DNA from: Psychroflexus torquis ATCC 700755
GTDB lineage: Bacteria > Bacteroidota > Bacteroidia > Flavobacteriales > Flavobacteriaceae
Assembly: GCF_000153485.2 (NCBI RefSeq)
Contig: NC_018721.1
Location: 1,426,001 to 1,490,000 of the forward strand
Direction: 5' to 3'
Length of the DNA stretch: 64,000 nt
Part shown: piece after piece, positions 9,060 to 18,578 of the stretch
Layout of the letters: each line of letters begins with the position of its first letter
How positions within the stretch are numbered: the stretch's first letter is position 1
The notes under the pieces: generated by a model
Told to the model about the DNA's origin: nothing
Database searches by the model: none
Seen by the model: only the letters and a program-made list of their open reading frames with translations
Program-made: the position numbers and the translations under genes

Positions 9060-10379
9060 ATGACTAAAACTATTATGTTATCTTTTTTTGTATTTTTCAT
9101 CACTTTAGCCCACGCACAAAAGGTTGAATTTACAGAATATGATTTAGACAACGGTTTAAATGTTATCTTACATCAAGATAATACCGCCCCAGTAGTAACC
9201 GTAGGAGTTATGTACCATGTGGGTGCAAAAGATGAGCAACCAGGTCGAACAGGATTCGCTCACTTTTTTGAACATTTACTTTTTGAGGGTACAGAAAATA
9301 TTGAGAGAGGAGAATGGTTTAATGTAGTTTCTGCCAATGGAGGCAGTAATAATGCCAACACTACTCAAGACAGAACTTATTACTACGAAACCTTTCCTTC
9401 TAATGCTTTGGAGCTTGGGTTATGGATGGAATCTGAACGCATGCTTCACCCTGTCATTAATAAAATAGGTGTAGATACTCAAAATGAAGTTGTAAAAGAG
9501 GAAAAAAGATCAAGAATTGATAACTCACCTTATGGAAGAGTTATTTACTCTACGGGAATCAATCCTTACATGTTCGATAAGCACCCTTATAAAAATTCAG
9601 TTATTGGAACGATGGAAGATCTTGATGCAGCCGAGCTTGACGAATTCAAAGCCTTTTTCAACAAATATTATAATCCAAATAATGCTACTTTAGTAGTCGC
9701 AGGAGACATAGATGTTCCTAAAACTAAAAAAATGATCGAAGATTACTTTCAAACTATTCCTTCTGGAGATGAGGTAGAGAGAGTGAACATAACAGAAGAT
9801 TTTATTGAAGAGAAAATAATAGCTACAGAGTACGATAGCAACATTCAGATTCCTTTAACCGCTTTGGTTTATAGAACTCCTTCTATGAAAAATAGAGAGG
9901 CATATGTGCTAGATATGATTTCATCTGTTTTAACAGACGGAAAAAGCTCAAGGATGTACAAAAGAATGGTAGATGAGGACAAAATTGCTCTCCAAGTTCT
10001 TGCTTTTGCTAGAAGCCAAGAAGATTATGGAACTTACCTAATAGGAGCTTTACCTCTAGGTGAAGTAGATTTATCTAAACTTAGGGATGTAATGGACGAA
10101 GAGATTGAGAAATTACAAACTGAATTAATTTCTAAAAGAGAGTATCAAAAACTTCAGAATAAATTTGAAAATAGATTTGTCAATTCTAATTCTAGTATCC
10201 AAGGTATAGCTTCTTCGTTAGCAACTTATCAAATGCTTTATGGAAATACTAATTTGATCAACGAAGAAATTGAAATTTATAGAAGTATTACCAGAGAGGA
10301 AATAAAAGAAGTGGCAAATAAATACTTGCAAGAAAACCAAAGACTTGAATTGGATTATTTACCAGAACCAACCGAATAA
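9060..10379 (+). CDS. M16 zinc metallopeptidase, catalytic member
   Basis: 439 aa from the ATG at 9060, which starts a clean signal peptide (MTKTIMLSFFVFFITLAHAQ). An upstream in-frame ATG at 9015 would bury it. The inverted zinc motif HFFEH is at residues 68-72, and the downstream glutamate lies in NEVVKEEKRSR. The C-terminal half is the usual inactive M16 domain. It is predicted to be a periplasmic peptidase working as a pair with the next gene (11 nt gap), which lacks the zinc motif, like mitochondrial processing peptidase alpha/beta. Confidence 0.93.
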   Translation: MTKTIMLSFFVFFITLAHAQKVEFTEYDLDNGLNVILHQDNTAPVVTVGVMYHVGAKDEQPGRTGFAHFFEHLLFEGTENIERGEWFNVVSANGGSNNANTTQDRTYYYETFPSNALELGLWMESERMLHPVINKIGVDTQNEVVKEEKRSRIDNSPYGRVIYSTGINPYMFDKHPYKNSVIGTMEDLDAAELDEFKAFFNKYYNPNNATLVVAGDIDVPKTKKMIEDYFQTIPSGDEVERVNITEDFIEEKIIATEYDSNIQIPLTALVYRTPSMKNREAYVLDMISSVLTDGKSSRMYKRMVDEDKIALQVLAFARSQEDYGTYLIGALPLGEVDLSKLRDVMDEEIEKLQTELISKREYQKLQNKFENRFVNSNSSIQGIASSLATYQMLYGNTNLINEEIEIYRSITREEIKEVANKYLQENQRLELDYLPEPTE

Positions 10380-10390
10380 AACACAAACAA

Positions 10391-12451
10391 ATGAAAAAGA
10401 TATTTGCATTATTAATAATATGCTTAGTAAGCACCAGTATAACTGCTCAAATTGACAGATCACAAATGCCTAAATCTGGACCTGCACCAACAGTAAATAT
10501 TGGTGAGCCAGAAACTTTCAGTTTAAGCAATGGCTTAAAAGTTCTAGTCGTTGAAAACGATAAGTTACCTCGGGTTTCCGCAAGCCTTATTATAGATAAT
10601 ACTCCTTTCACTGAAATGAAACCAGGAACTCAGGCTATGGTAGCCAGTTTGCTAGGAACAGGAACAGAGAAAACTAGCAAGGAAGAGTTTAATGAAGAAA
10701 TTGACTTTTTGGGAGCCAACATAAGCTTTGGTTCAGAAAGTGCAACAGCAAGCTCATTATCCAAATTTTTTCCACGAGTAATGGAATTAATGGCTGAAGG
10801 TGCTTTAATTCCAAACTTCACTGAAGAAGAATTCGAAAGTGAAAAAAATAAACTCATGGAAGGATTAAAATCTGGCCAAAAGGATGTGGGAACAATAGCG
10901 AATAGACTAAGTACTAGTTTATCTTATGGTTCTGATCATCCTTATGGACAATATGTTTCTGTAGAGTCTGTGGAGGGAATTGTTCTTAAAGATGTCAAAA
11001 ACGTCTATAGGAATTATTTTGTGCCAGAAAATGCTTATTTAGTCATCGTTGGGGATATTACCAAAAAGGATGCTAAAAAAATAGTAAAGAAAACGTTTGG
11101 TGATTGGAAAAAAGCTAAACCACCTAGTACTTCTATTCCTCCAGTAAAACCAGCACAGTATACTCAAATTGACTTTGTAGACATGCCCAATGCTGTACAA
11201 AGTGAGATTATAGCTCAAAATACAGTAGACCTAAAAAAGTCGGATCCAGACTATTTCCCAGTATTAGTTATGAATCAAATTTTAGGAGGAAGTTTTGGAA
11301 GTTACCTCAACATGAATTTAAGAGAAGACAAAGGCTATACTTATGGCGCAAGATCAAGCGTAGGCGCTAGTCGTTATGCTTCAAGATTCGTAGCCTCTGT
11401 AGGGGTCAGAAATGCTGTAACAGATTCTGCAGTTGTAGAAATCTTTAAAGAAGTAGACAGAATCAGAAATGAAGAAGTTGATGCAGGAAAGCTTGAGGAT
11501 ACAAAGAAAAAATTTGCAGGTTCTTTCGTTATGAGACTAGAGCAGCCCTCTACGGTTGCTAGTTATGCTTTGGATATTGAAACAGATAACTTGAGCAAAG
11601 ATTTTTATGAGACCTACTTAGAAAAAATCAACGCAGTGACTCAAGAAGACATCAAAAGAGTGGCTAACAAGTATCTGAAAACTGATCAAATGCAAGTCGT
11701 TATCGCTGGAAAAGGATCTGAGGTGGTTGAAAATCTGGAAAAAATAGAATATAAGGGTAAAATTATTCCTGTCCTTTACTTCAATAAAGAAACTGAAAGG
11801 GTTGAAAAACCTGAATTTAAGAAAGAATTGCCTGAAGGCGTCACTGTAAGTTCAGTTTACGACAGCTATATAAAAGCTATAGGAGGAAATGATGTTGTTT
11901 CTAAATTTAATGACATGATGATGAAAGGGAATGCCTCTGTGCAAGGGATGAGTATCTCTTTTACCCGAAAACTGACCAAGGATGGAAAGATGCTAGAGCT
12001 TGTTCAAATGAATGGAAATACATTATCAAAACAAGTTTTTGATGGTAAAAAAGGCTTTACTGCTGCTCAAGGTCAAAAAACAGACTATACAGAGCAACAA
12101 GTAAAAGATGCTAAAATCATGTCTGGCTTATTTTCTGAACAAAAAGTTTCAGAGTCTGCAGAGCTTACTGGCATAGAGTCTTTAAATGGTGAAGATGCTT
12201 ATGTAATCAGATTAACTGAAAACGTAAGAGAGTTTTACAGCGTAGATTCTGGGCTAAAACTAGCTACAGAAACTACAGCAGAACAGATGGGTCAAAAAAT
12301 GACGTCTAAACTTATGTATAGCGATTATACAGATAAAAACGGAGTTATGGTTCCTATGATGTTAAGTCAAGATTTAGGACCACAAACTATTGACATTAAA
12401 ATAGAAGAGGTGAAATTTAATGATGGAGTTACAGCTTCTGATTTCGAATAA
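10391..12451 (+). CDS. M16 family protein, non-catalytic partner
   Basis: 686 aa with signal peptide MKKIFALLIICLVSTSITAQ. The M16 fold covers about residues 35-460 (FSLSNGLKVLVVENDKLPRV ... GGSFGSYLNMNLREDKGYTYG), but where the active subunit has HxxEH this one reads QAMVASLLG, so no zinc site. The last ~200 residues (VTVSSVYDSYIKAIGGNDVV...) resemble an outer-membrane lipoprotein-sorting-like beta domain. It probably forms the substrate-binding half of a heterodimer with the upstream peptidase. Confidence 0.9.
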   Translation: MKKIFALLIICLVSTSITAQIDRSQMPKSGPAPTVNIGEPETFSLSNGLKVLVVENDKLPRVSASLIIDNTPFTEMKPGTQAMVASLLGTGTEKTSKEEFNEEIDFLGANISFGSESATASSLSKFFPRVMELMAEGALIPNFTEEEFESEKNKLMEGLKSGQKDVGTIANRLSTSLSYGSDHPYGQYVSVESVEGIVLKDVKNVYRNYFVPENAYLVIVGDITKKDAKKIVKKTFGDWKKAKPPSTSIPPVKPAQYTQIDFVDMPNAVQSEIIAQNTVDLKKSDPDYFPVLVMNQILGGSFGSYLNMNLREDKGYTYGARSSVGASRYASRFVASVGVRNAVTDSAVVEIFKEVDRIRNEEVDAGKLEDTKKKFAGSFVMRLEQPSTVASYALDIETDNLSKDFYETYLEKINAVTQEDIKRVANKYLKTDQMQVVIAGKGSEVVENLEKIEYKGKIIPVLYFNKETERVEKPEFKKELPEGVTVSSVYDSYIKAIGGNDVVSKFNDMMMKGNASVQGMSISFTRKLTKDGKMLELVQMNGNTLSKQVFDGKKGFTAAQGQKTDYTEQQVKDAKIMSGLFSEQKVSESAELTGIESLNGEDAYVIRLTENVREFYSVDSGLKLATETTAEQMGQKMTSKLMYSDYTDKNGVMVPMMLSQDLGPQTIDIKIEEVKFNDGVTASDFE

Positions 12452-12470
12452 CCTCTTATCTTTTAAAATT

Positions 12471-12496
12471 AAAATCCCGCCAAACAGCGGGATTTT
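12471..12496. terminator. Bidirectional terminator shared by the M16 genes and hemD
   Basis: AAAATCCCGC (12471-12480), a 6 nt loop, then GCGGGATTTT (12487-12496). It lies between two convergent genes, 20 bases after one stop and 5 bases after the other. Confidence 0.88.
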
Positions 12497-12500
12497 TTAG

Positions 12501-13151
12501 TTAAGATCGTAAAAGCTGAACAGCTTTTACGATAAGGCTTTCTACAGAGGTTTTACTCGAAACATAAACACGTTTGGAATGTTCTCTAGCCTGAGTTGCT
12601 GTCGTATTACCAATACAAATTAGATTAGAGTCTAATGAGGCATTCAACTTAAATAGGCTGTCTACACCAGAGGGACTAAAACATAAAACAGCATCAAAGG
12701 ATCTATTGAACTGCTTAGGAATTAAGTGTGTCTTATACACGAAAAATTCCTTGAGATCGATACCCGATTCTCGAAACATGTCTGAGAGTTCTGGTCTGCG
12801 CTGTTGACTTCCAAAAAAAGTGAAAGAGTTCTTGTGATAATTAGTGAGGATTTTCTCGGCAAGTTCTTTGGTGTTGTTGGCTTTGGCTTCAACTAAAAAG
12901 CCATAATTTTTAAGGCTTAAGGCTGTTTTATCTCCTACACAATAGCATTTCTCGATGGAAAAGTGTTTTATCAATTCTACCGCTTTTTGGCTAGTAACAA
13001 CAGCATGAGGATAGTGATATTTATACCTCTCCTGAGGAAGTTCCAATACTTCTATTTGGATAGCGTTATACTCAATAAGACTTAGGCCGGCATTAATTAA
13101 TAAATTCTTTTGGGGTGGAGTTAATATTTTAGTAGAAAGAACAGAAGGCAT
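12501..13151 (-). CDS. hemD: Uroporphyrinogen-III synthase
   Basis: 216 aa from MPSVLSTKILTPPQ. Converts hydroxymethylbilane to uroporphyrinogen III, closing and inverting ring D. Recognised by the two-lobed HemD pattern, with HYPHAVVTSQKAVELI in the first part and VLCFSPSGVDSLF plus CIGNTTATQA in the second. Sequence conservation of HemD is weak, but the position directly after hemC (1 nt gap) supports it. The Met at 13151 is preferred over one 15 bases earlier that would overlap hemC. Confidence 0.93.
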   Translation of the reverse strand: MPSVLSTKILTPPQKNLLINAGLSLIEYNAIQIEVLELPQERYKYHYPHAVVTSQKAVELIKHFSIEKCYCVGDKTALSLKNYGFLVEAKANNTKELAEKILTNYHKNSFTFFGSQQRRPELSDMFRESGIDLKEFFVYKTHLIPKQFNRSFDAVLCFSPSGVDSLFKLNASLDSNLICIGNTTATQAREHSKRVYVSSKTSVESLIVKAVQLLRS

Positions 13152-13152
13152 A

Positions 13153-14061
13153 TTATAAGATTTCACGAAGGCTTTTCATAAGTTTTCCCCCGCCTTGTTT
13201 TAAAACATGTTCTGCACAACGTTTACCAAAACCTTCAACATCGTCTATAGAGATCACTTCATGAATAGTAAACGTCTGCTTGCCGTCTAAGCTAAACAGC
13301 CCGGCTCGAAAATTAATTTCTCTATCTTTTATAGTGGCTAGAGCACCAATAGGAGCTGTACAACCTCCCTCGAGTGTTTTTAAAAATTCGCGTTCTACTC
13401 TTACAGCTAGGGCCGTATCTGTATGATTGAGTTTTTCTAAAGCTTTTCTACACACCGTATTATGTTCCATAGTAACGACAAGCATAGCCCCTTGAGCAGG
13501 GGCAGGAATCATCCAATCTAATTCTATGTGATTATCTGGCTTTAGATTAATACGCTCCAAACCTGCAGCTGCAAATATGGCTCCATTCCAATCGTGATTT
13601 TGAAGCTTTTGAAGGCGAGTATTTACATTACCTCGTAAATTTTCTACTTTGTGTTGAGGATATTTCCTCAGCCATTGTGCTTTTCTTCGTAAACTTCCGG
13701 TAGCAATAGTTCCTTTATTTTCCAAAAACGATAAGCCTTTGTGAAGAAGAATATCACTTGTATTGGCTCTTGGCAAAACAGCCCCCTGTACAACGCCTTT
13801 TGGAAGGGCTGTCGGTACATCTTTCATCGAGTGGACTGCTATGTCGATTTCTCCTTTTACAAGCGCTACATCAAGTGTTTTTGTAAAGATTCCAGTAATG
13901 CCCATTTCGTAAAGCGGTTGATCAAGATTGAGATCTCCAGTAGATTTTACGGGCTTAAGAATAGTGGAATATCCTTGATTTTCTAACAGTGTTTTAACTT
14001 TATGGGCTTGCCACATGGCTAACTCACTGTCGCGAGTACCTATAGATATAGTTTTTGACAT
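13153..14061 (-). CDS. hemC: Hydroxymethylbilane synthase (porphobilinogen deaminase)
   Basis: 302 aa. Polymerises four porphobilinogens to hydroxymethylbilane. SIGTRDSELAMWQA at the N-terminus and VHSMKDVPT (77-85) are conserved. The dipyrromethane-cofactor cysteine is Cys234 in EGGCTAPIGA. It is the middle gene of hemA-hemC-hemD, 40 nt after hemA. Confidence 0.97.
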   Translation of the reverse strand: MSKTISIGTRDSELAMWQAHKVKTLLENQGYSTILKPVKSTGDLNLDQPLYEMGITGIFTKTLDVALVKGEIDIAVHSMKDVPTALPKGVVQGAVLPRANTSDILLHKGLSFLENKGTIATGSLRRKAQWLRKYPQHKVENLRGNVNTRLQKLQNHDWNGAIFAAAGLERINLKPDNHIELDWMIPAPAQGAMLVVTMEHNTVCRKALEKLNHTDTALAVRVEREFLKTLEGGCTAPIGALATIKDREINFRAGLFSLDGKQTFTIHEVISIDDVEGFGKRCAEHVLKQGGGKLMKSLREIL

Positions 14062-14101
14062 GGTAGAGTTGAGTTATTTTGAATACGAAAGCAATAAAGA
14101 G

Positions 14102-15352
14102 TTAGTCGGAATCCAATTCAAATACTTTTTTAAGTAAAGCGATACTGTCTTCCGTGGAACCGTTAGCATTTCTGAGATGACTTGCAAAACTTCGAGTAAT
14201 CTTGTGTATAACACGATCACTGATAATTTCAGCCTGCTCTTTATCGAATTTTAAATTCTTTTTACTTTGGTAATCTAGTTCTTCTTCCTTAAAATTATTA
14301 AATTTTTCTTTCAGTGCTTTGATGGTAGGTGCAAACTTTCGAGTGTCGAGCCATTCATCAAATTCAAATCTCACTTCTTTTATAATCGCTTCAGCTTCTG
14401 GAATATATTGTTTCCTTTTAGAAAGTGTTTCATCCGTAATTTGAGACAGATAATCCAAGTGGAGTAATTTTACATTGTCCATGCCTTTAACGTCTTCAGC
14501 AACATTTTTAGGAATAGAAAGATCTAGAACAAGAAGTTCTTTTTTGGGGTAGATCAATTCCTTTGTAATTGTTGGAGTTTGAGCACCTGTGGCAACAATA
14601 AGGATATCTGTAGATCTTATTTCTGACTGTAATTCTGAAAAATCTTTAACAATAAGGTTGAATTTACCTGCGATTTCTTCAGCCTTATCTTTCGTCCTAT
14701 TAATTAAGGTGATATTCTTATTGCTGGTATGTTTAACTAGGTTTTCACACGTATTTCTACCGATTTTACCAGTCCCGAACAGCAATATCTTTTTGTCTGA
14801 AACACGACCAATATTGTCTAAAATATACTGTACTGAAGCAAAGGATACAGAAGTTGCTCCAGAGGATATTTTTGTTTCATTTTTGATTCTTCGACTTGCT
14901 TGTATGACTGAATTTACAAGACGCTCCATAAAATGGTTGACCATTCCTTGCTTTTTCGATAAAATAAAAGAAGATTTTATCTGACTTATAATTTCAAAAT
15001 CACCAAGAATTTGACTATCTAAACCACTTCCGACTTTAAACATATGGTCTATCGCCAATTCGTTTTCGAGCACATACCCATTTTCAGAAAATGTTTCTTG
15101 ATCCCCAAGGCTAAATTCACAAAGCAGATCGATCAAGATTTTTTCTTGATTTGCAAAGGCGTAGATCTCGGTTCTATTACAGGTGGATGAGGTGACTATA
15201 GATTCAAGACCAAGCGATTTAGCTTTGTGTAATAAAGCCTTTCTTTGATCTATATTGAGATTAAATTTTCCTCTAGTCTTAGCATCCGCTTTCTTATAGC
15301 TGATGCCTATGACATAAAAACTTATATGCTTAGAAACGTTGTATTTTTGCAT
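14102..15352 (-). CDS. hemA: Glutamyl-tRNA reductase
   Basis: 416 aa from MQKYNVSKHISFYVIG. Reduces Glu-tRNA to glutamate-1-semialdehyde, the first step of C5 haem synthesis. The catalytic cysteine is Cys58 in SSTCNRTEIY. The NADPH domain has LLFGTGKIGRNTCENL, and an alpha-helical dimerisation domain closes the protein. The start at 15352 fits the family better than the ATG 27 bases upstream. The upstream region carries two direct copies of ACAAAATTATGG, each giving a possible -7 box (TAATTTTG on the - strand). Confidence 0.97.
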   Translation of the reverse strand: MQKYNVSKHISFYVIGISYKKADAKTRGKFNLNIDQRKALLHKAKSLGLESIVTSSTCNRTEIYAFANQEKILIDLLCEFSLGDQETFSENGYVLENELAIDHMFKVGSGLDSQILGDFEIISQIKSSFILSKKQGMVNHFMERLVNSVIQASRRIKNETKISSGATSVSFASVQYILDNIGRVSDKKILLFGTGKIGRNTCENLVKHTSNKNITLINRTKDKAEEIAGKFNLIVKDFSELQSEIRSTDILIVATGAQTPTITKELIYPKKELLVLDLSIPKNVAEDVKGMDNVKLLHLDYLSQITDETLSKRKQYIPEAEAIIKEVRFEFDEWLDTRKFAPTIKALKEKFNNFKEEELDYQSKKNLKFDKEQAEIISDRVIHKITRSFASHLRNANGSTEDSIALLKKVFELDSD

Positions 15353-15549
15353 TCTTTGTTCCAAAATTATGGAATACAAAATTATGGCATAAGTCTAGTT
15401 AAAAATAACGCTCAAAGTTCCTTTTTTGTCGTTTAATGTATTTTTCTTTGAAAACTGATAATTATCAGCTTTATTCAGTATTTTTGTAATGAATATGATG
15501 AATTGGAGAGGTTTTAATTAGAACGATTCTAAATAGAAAACAGGAGATT

Positions 15550-16437
15550 ATGGCATTGACGTCAGAAAAAAATAACGCTAGAGGTTCAGAACAGTTTATA
15601 GAGATTGAAGAGGGAATATCTATCTTATCCATCAAAAATGAATCTGAAGTTGAAGAGTGTATCACCCATTATATTGGTGCGGATTTTATTCAGTTTCACT
15701 TTTGCGTAAAAGGGGAAATAAAATTCAATTTCAACGAGGGTAATTATGTTTTGAATATTAAGGAAGACTGTTCTTTGCTATTATATAATCCAGAGCGAGA
15801 TCTTCCCATCAACTTAGTGGCTTTTCCAGAATCTTGGTCGGTATCTATTTTAATTTCCATCCAGAAACTCCACACGTTATTCTCTACCGAGGCTAACTAT
15901 ATCGACTTTCTAACCGAAGATAATCGCGACAAAAAGTATTACAAGGAGGTGAGTGTTTCTCCGGCTATGGCTGTAATTCTAACTCAGATTTTGAATTTTA
16001 ATTTACATCCCTCAGTAAGAAAGATTTACTTAAAGGGAAAAGCCTATGAACTTATAGGGCTTTATTTTAACCGCCCTGCAGAAGCAGATATAGAACAATG
16101 TCCATTCTTAGATGATGAAGACAATGTGAAAAAAATAAAACTAGCCAAAAAAATTATTCTTCAGCGAATGGCAGAACCTCCAACACTTCGAGAACTTGCC
16201 GATGAGGTTGGTCTAAGTTTGAAAAAACTTAAAGAGGGGTTCAAAGAAATATACGGTGATAGTGTTTTTTCTTTCTTGTTCGATTATAAAATGGACTACG
16301 CTAGGAAGTTACTTGAAAAAGGACAGCATAACGTTAATGAAGTCGGGTTGCATATTGGTTATAGCACGGCAAGTCATTTTATAGCGGCTTTCAAAAAGAA
16401 GTTTGGAACTACACCAAAGAAGTATATACAAGGTTAA
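15550..16437 (+). CDS. AraC-family transcriptional regulator
   Basis: 295 aa. The N-terminal ~190 residues form a divergent sensor domain with cupin-like strands. The C-terminal ~100 residues (LRELADEVGLSLKKLKEGFKEIYGDSVFSFL ... VNEVGLHIGYSTASHFIAAFKKKFGTTPKKY) make the double helix-turn-helix of the AraC/XylS family. It is transcribed divergently from hemA with about 200 bp between, so it may control haem or iron genes; that is inferred from position. AACAGGAG just before the ATG could act as a ribosome-binding site. Confidence 0.93.
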   Translation: MALTSEKNNARGSEQFIEIEEGISILSIKNESEVEECITHYIGADFIQFHFCVKGEIKFNFNEGNYVLNIKEDCSLLLYNPERDLPINLVAFPESWSVSILISIQKLHTLFSTEANYIDFLTEDNRDKKYYKEVSVSPAMAVILTQILNFNLHPSVRKIYLKGKAYELIGLYFNRPAEADIEQCPFLDDEDNVKKIKLAKKIILQRMAEPPTLRELADEVGLSLKKLKEGFKEIYGDSVFSFLFDYKMDYARKLLEKGQHNVNEVGLHIGYSTASHFIAAFKKKFGTTPKKYIQG

Positions 16438-16440
16438 CTT

Positions 16441-17103
16441 TTATCTAAGGATGACTCGTTTGTTGATGATTTGAAACCCAATTAATATATCATGACAATA
16501 CCGATATCCTTCCAGATCAATAAAGTAAGTCTCCACAACAGTTCCTCTAAGGTCTTTTAAACTTCCCTGCAAAAGAAAATAAATGGTTGGGGAGGTATAT
16601 AGTGGAATTTCAGTTTCAGCTTTTGTATTGATGAATATATTGTAAGATTTGAAGTTGTGCTTTTTCGTGTTTCTTGGTTGGATTCTAATATGCTTAAGCT
16701 TTTTACCCTCAACCATAGTATCTTTTACTTTGTCTAAACGAAATTTCATTCTAGCTTCTAAAACTGATACAGCATCAAGGGGAACTCCGTTCATGGATCC
16801 CATTAGGACAACATTTGCTTCTATAAAAGCGGTTTTTTTAAACTCATTGAAAGCGATATAACTACCATATTTTGTAAAGTCCACATATAAAATATCACTT
16901 TCAGAATTGTAAAAATTCATAAATATAGTATTGTCAGTATTATTGCTGTAGAAGACTTTATCTTCAATAATGGTCCCAATAGCATGTTGACATTCTAGAT
17001 GTTCAAACTGATGTAGTCTATTAAAAAAGAACTTATCTTGACTATATAAAGAATCAACAGCAAACAGAAATAGAATTACAACGAATATTTTAAAAAGCTT
17101 CAT
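16441..17103 (-). CDS. Secreted protein of unknown function
   Basis: 220 aa with signal peptide MKLFKIFVVILFLFAVDSLYS. The mature protein is basic and predicted mostly beta, with TSPTIYFLLQGSLKDLRGTV near the end. No family recognised. It is convergent with the AraC gene (3 nt between stops) and follows the glycosylase gene on the same strand with a 5 nt gap, so the two may be cotranscribed. Confidence 0.75.
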   Translation of the reverse strand: MKLFKIFVVILFLFAVDSLYSQDKFFFNRLHQFEHLECQHAIGTIIEDKVFYSNNTDNTIFMNFYNSESDILYVDFTKYGSYIAFNEFKKTAFIEANVVLMGSMNGVPLDAVSVLEARMKFRLDKVKDTMVEGKKLKHIRIQPRNTKKHNFKSYNIFINTKAETEIPLYTSPTIYFLLQGSLKDLRGTVVETYFIDLEGYRYCHDILIGFQIINKRVILR

Positions 17104-17108
17104 GAGTC

Positions 17109-17705
17109 TTATTTAACTGAAATATATTTTGAATCTTGTTTATAAAATCTCCAAGGGAGGCTTGCATCCTCTTCTGCATAATCAATGCCAATTCTTGTGG
17201 TCTCGACAATAGATTCTACTTTAACTCCAGGGTTGTCTATCCAGATGTCTTGGCCAAGGACACTTTTAGCATTATGAGATTTTGTAATCCCTAAAGCTTT
17301 TGTCACATTACCAGGGCCGGAGGTTAAGCTTTTTTCAAGTTTTTTTTTATTCCTGCGCTCTAGCATTTTTTGGAGGCCTTGTTTAGGTTCAATCGCTCTA
17401 ATTAAAATAGCATCGGCATTACCGCTCGTGTTGGTTACAATATTAAAAAGATGATGAATACCATAGCATAAATAAACATAAGCAATACCTCCGGACTCGT
17501 ACATCACTTGAGTTCGCTTTGTAAATCTACCCAAATGCGCGTGGCATGCTTTATCACCTTGCCCAGCATAAGCTTCTGTCTCTGTAATAATACCTGAAGT
17601 TAATACTCCATCAATAGTGGTGGTTAGCTCTTTTCCAATTAAGTCTTTAGCAAGAGCTACTACATCAGGATTTTCAAAATAATTTTTTGAAAGAGGTTGA
17701 TTCAT
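17109..17705 (-). CDS. 3-methyladenine DNA glycosylase (AAG/MPG family)
   Basis: 198 aa. Removes alkylated and deaminated purines in base-excision repair. Family blocks are EAYAGQGDKACHAHLGRFTKRT, MYESGGIAYVYLCYGIHHLFNIV and TSGPGNVTKALGI. Length is normal for the bacterial AAG family. It overlaps the divergent CIA30 gene's upstream region. Confidence 0.95.
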   Translation of the reverse strand: MNQPLSKNYFENPDVVALAKDLIGKELTTTIDGVLTSGIITETEAYAGQGDKACHAHLGRFTKRTQVMYESGGIAYVYLCYGIHHLFNIVTNTSGNADAILIRAIEPKQGLQKMLERRNKKKLEKSLTSGPGNVTKALGITKSHNAKSVLGQDIWIDNPGVKVESIVETTRIGIDYAEEDASLPWRFYKQDSKYISVK

Positions 17706-17759
17706 TATGCTGCATTTTATCTCAAAATAGTTAAATTTAGGGTCAAACTTAATTTTTCT

Positions 17760-18296
17760 ATGAAAACTTTAATTTTATGTTTGATAATTTCAACCTGTAT
17801 GGCACAAGAACAACTGATTTACGATTTTAAATCCAGTGAAAATTCAAAGGATTGGACCATTGTGAATGATGGAGTCATGGGAGGATTATCTTCAAGTTCA
17901 ATGAATTTAAATGCAGAAGGCCATGCTGTTTTTACAGGTAATATCTCTTTAAAAAACAATGGAGGCTTTTCCTCCGTAAGGCATTTCACCAACATTAGTG
18001 AAGTAGGACGTTATAAGTACATCAATTTAAAGGTGAGGGGAAATCCTTCAACTTACCAATTCAGATTAAAGAAAAAAAGGGGGGATTACTACTCCTATGT
18101 GAACACTTTTGAAGTGACTCCCACTTGGAAAACAATGAAGTTAGAAATTTCAGAATTTTATCCAACTTATAGAGGAAGAAGCTTAGATTTACCCAACTTT
18201 GAAGCTACGTCCATAGAAGAAGTCACCTTTTTAATAGGGAACAAAGTTATAGAAGAATTTAAATTAGAAATCGATAAGATCTTCTTATCCAATTGA
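17760..18296 (+). CDS. CIA30-like (complex I intermediate-associated) secreted protein
   Basis: 178 aa from the ATG at 17760, which begins the signal peptide MKTLILCLIISTCMA. An ATG 63 bases upstream would overlap the divergent glycosylase gene. The CIA30/galactose-binding beta-sandwich is seen in WTIVNDGVMGGLSSSSMNL and FSSVRHFTNISEVGRYKYI. In bacteria the family's role is unclear; assembly or carbohydrate binding are suggested. It sits 6 nt before a small membrane protein gene. Confidence 0.85.
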   Translation: MKTLILCLIISTCMAQEQLIYDFKSSENSKDWTIVNDGVMGGLSSSSMNLNAEGHAVFTGNISLKNNGGFSSVRHFTNISEVGRYKYINLKVRGNPSTYQFRLKKKRGDYYSYVNTFEVTPTWKTMKLEISEFYPTYRGRSLDLPNFEATSIEEVTFLIGNKVIEEFKLEIDKIFLSN

Positions 18297-18302
18297 TGAT
18301 AC

Positions 18303-18575
18303 ATGAAAGAGTCTGACAAGAAATTTGTTGAAAACTGGGAACGAATAAAAACGCAAGGAAAAGGAAAATATATTACCAAGCACGGAGTTGGTTTTGGAGT
18401 TATTGTATTTGCTTTAAATACGGTATTAACTTATTGGGGAAACTGGGGACAAATGTCAAATGCAGACTTTTTTGTACAACTCTTTATCTCCATTGTTGTT
18501 GGCGGAGGCATTTACGGAGCATTTTCTTGGTTTTTAAATGATTTTATTTACCGTAAAAAACTAAAAGAAGGATAG
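18303..18575 (+). CDS. Small two-helix membrane protein
   Basis: 90 aa. A charged N-terminus (KESDKKFVENWERIKTQGKGKY) is followed by two membrane helices (about 30-48 and 60-80). Similar small proteins are widespread in Flavobacteriia without known function. It is probably cotranscribed with the CIA30-like gene. Confidence 0.7.
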   Translation: MKESDKKFVENWERIKTQGKGKYITKHGVGFGVIVFALNTVLTYWGNWGQMSNADFFVQLFISIVVGGGIYGAFSWFLNDFIYRKKLKEG

Positions 18576-18578
18576 CCT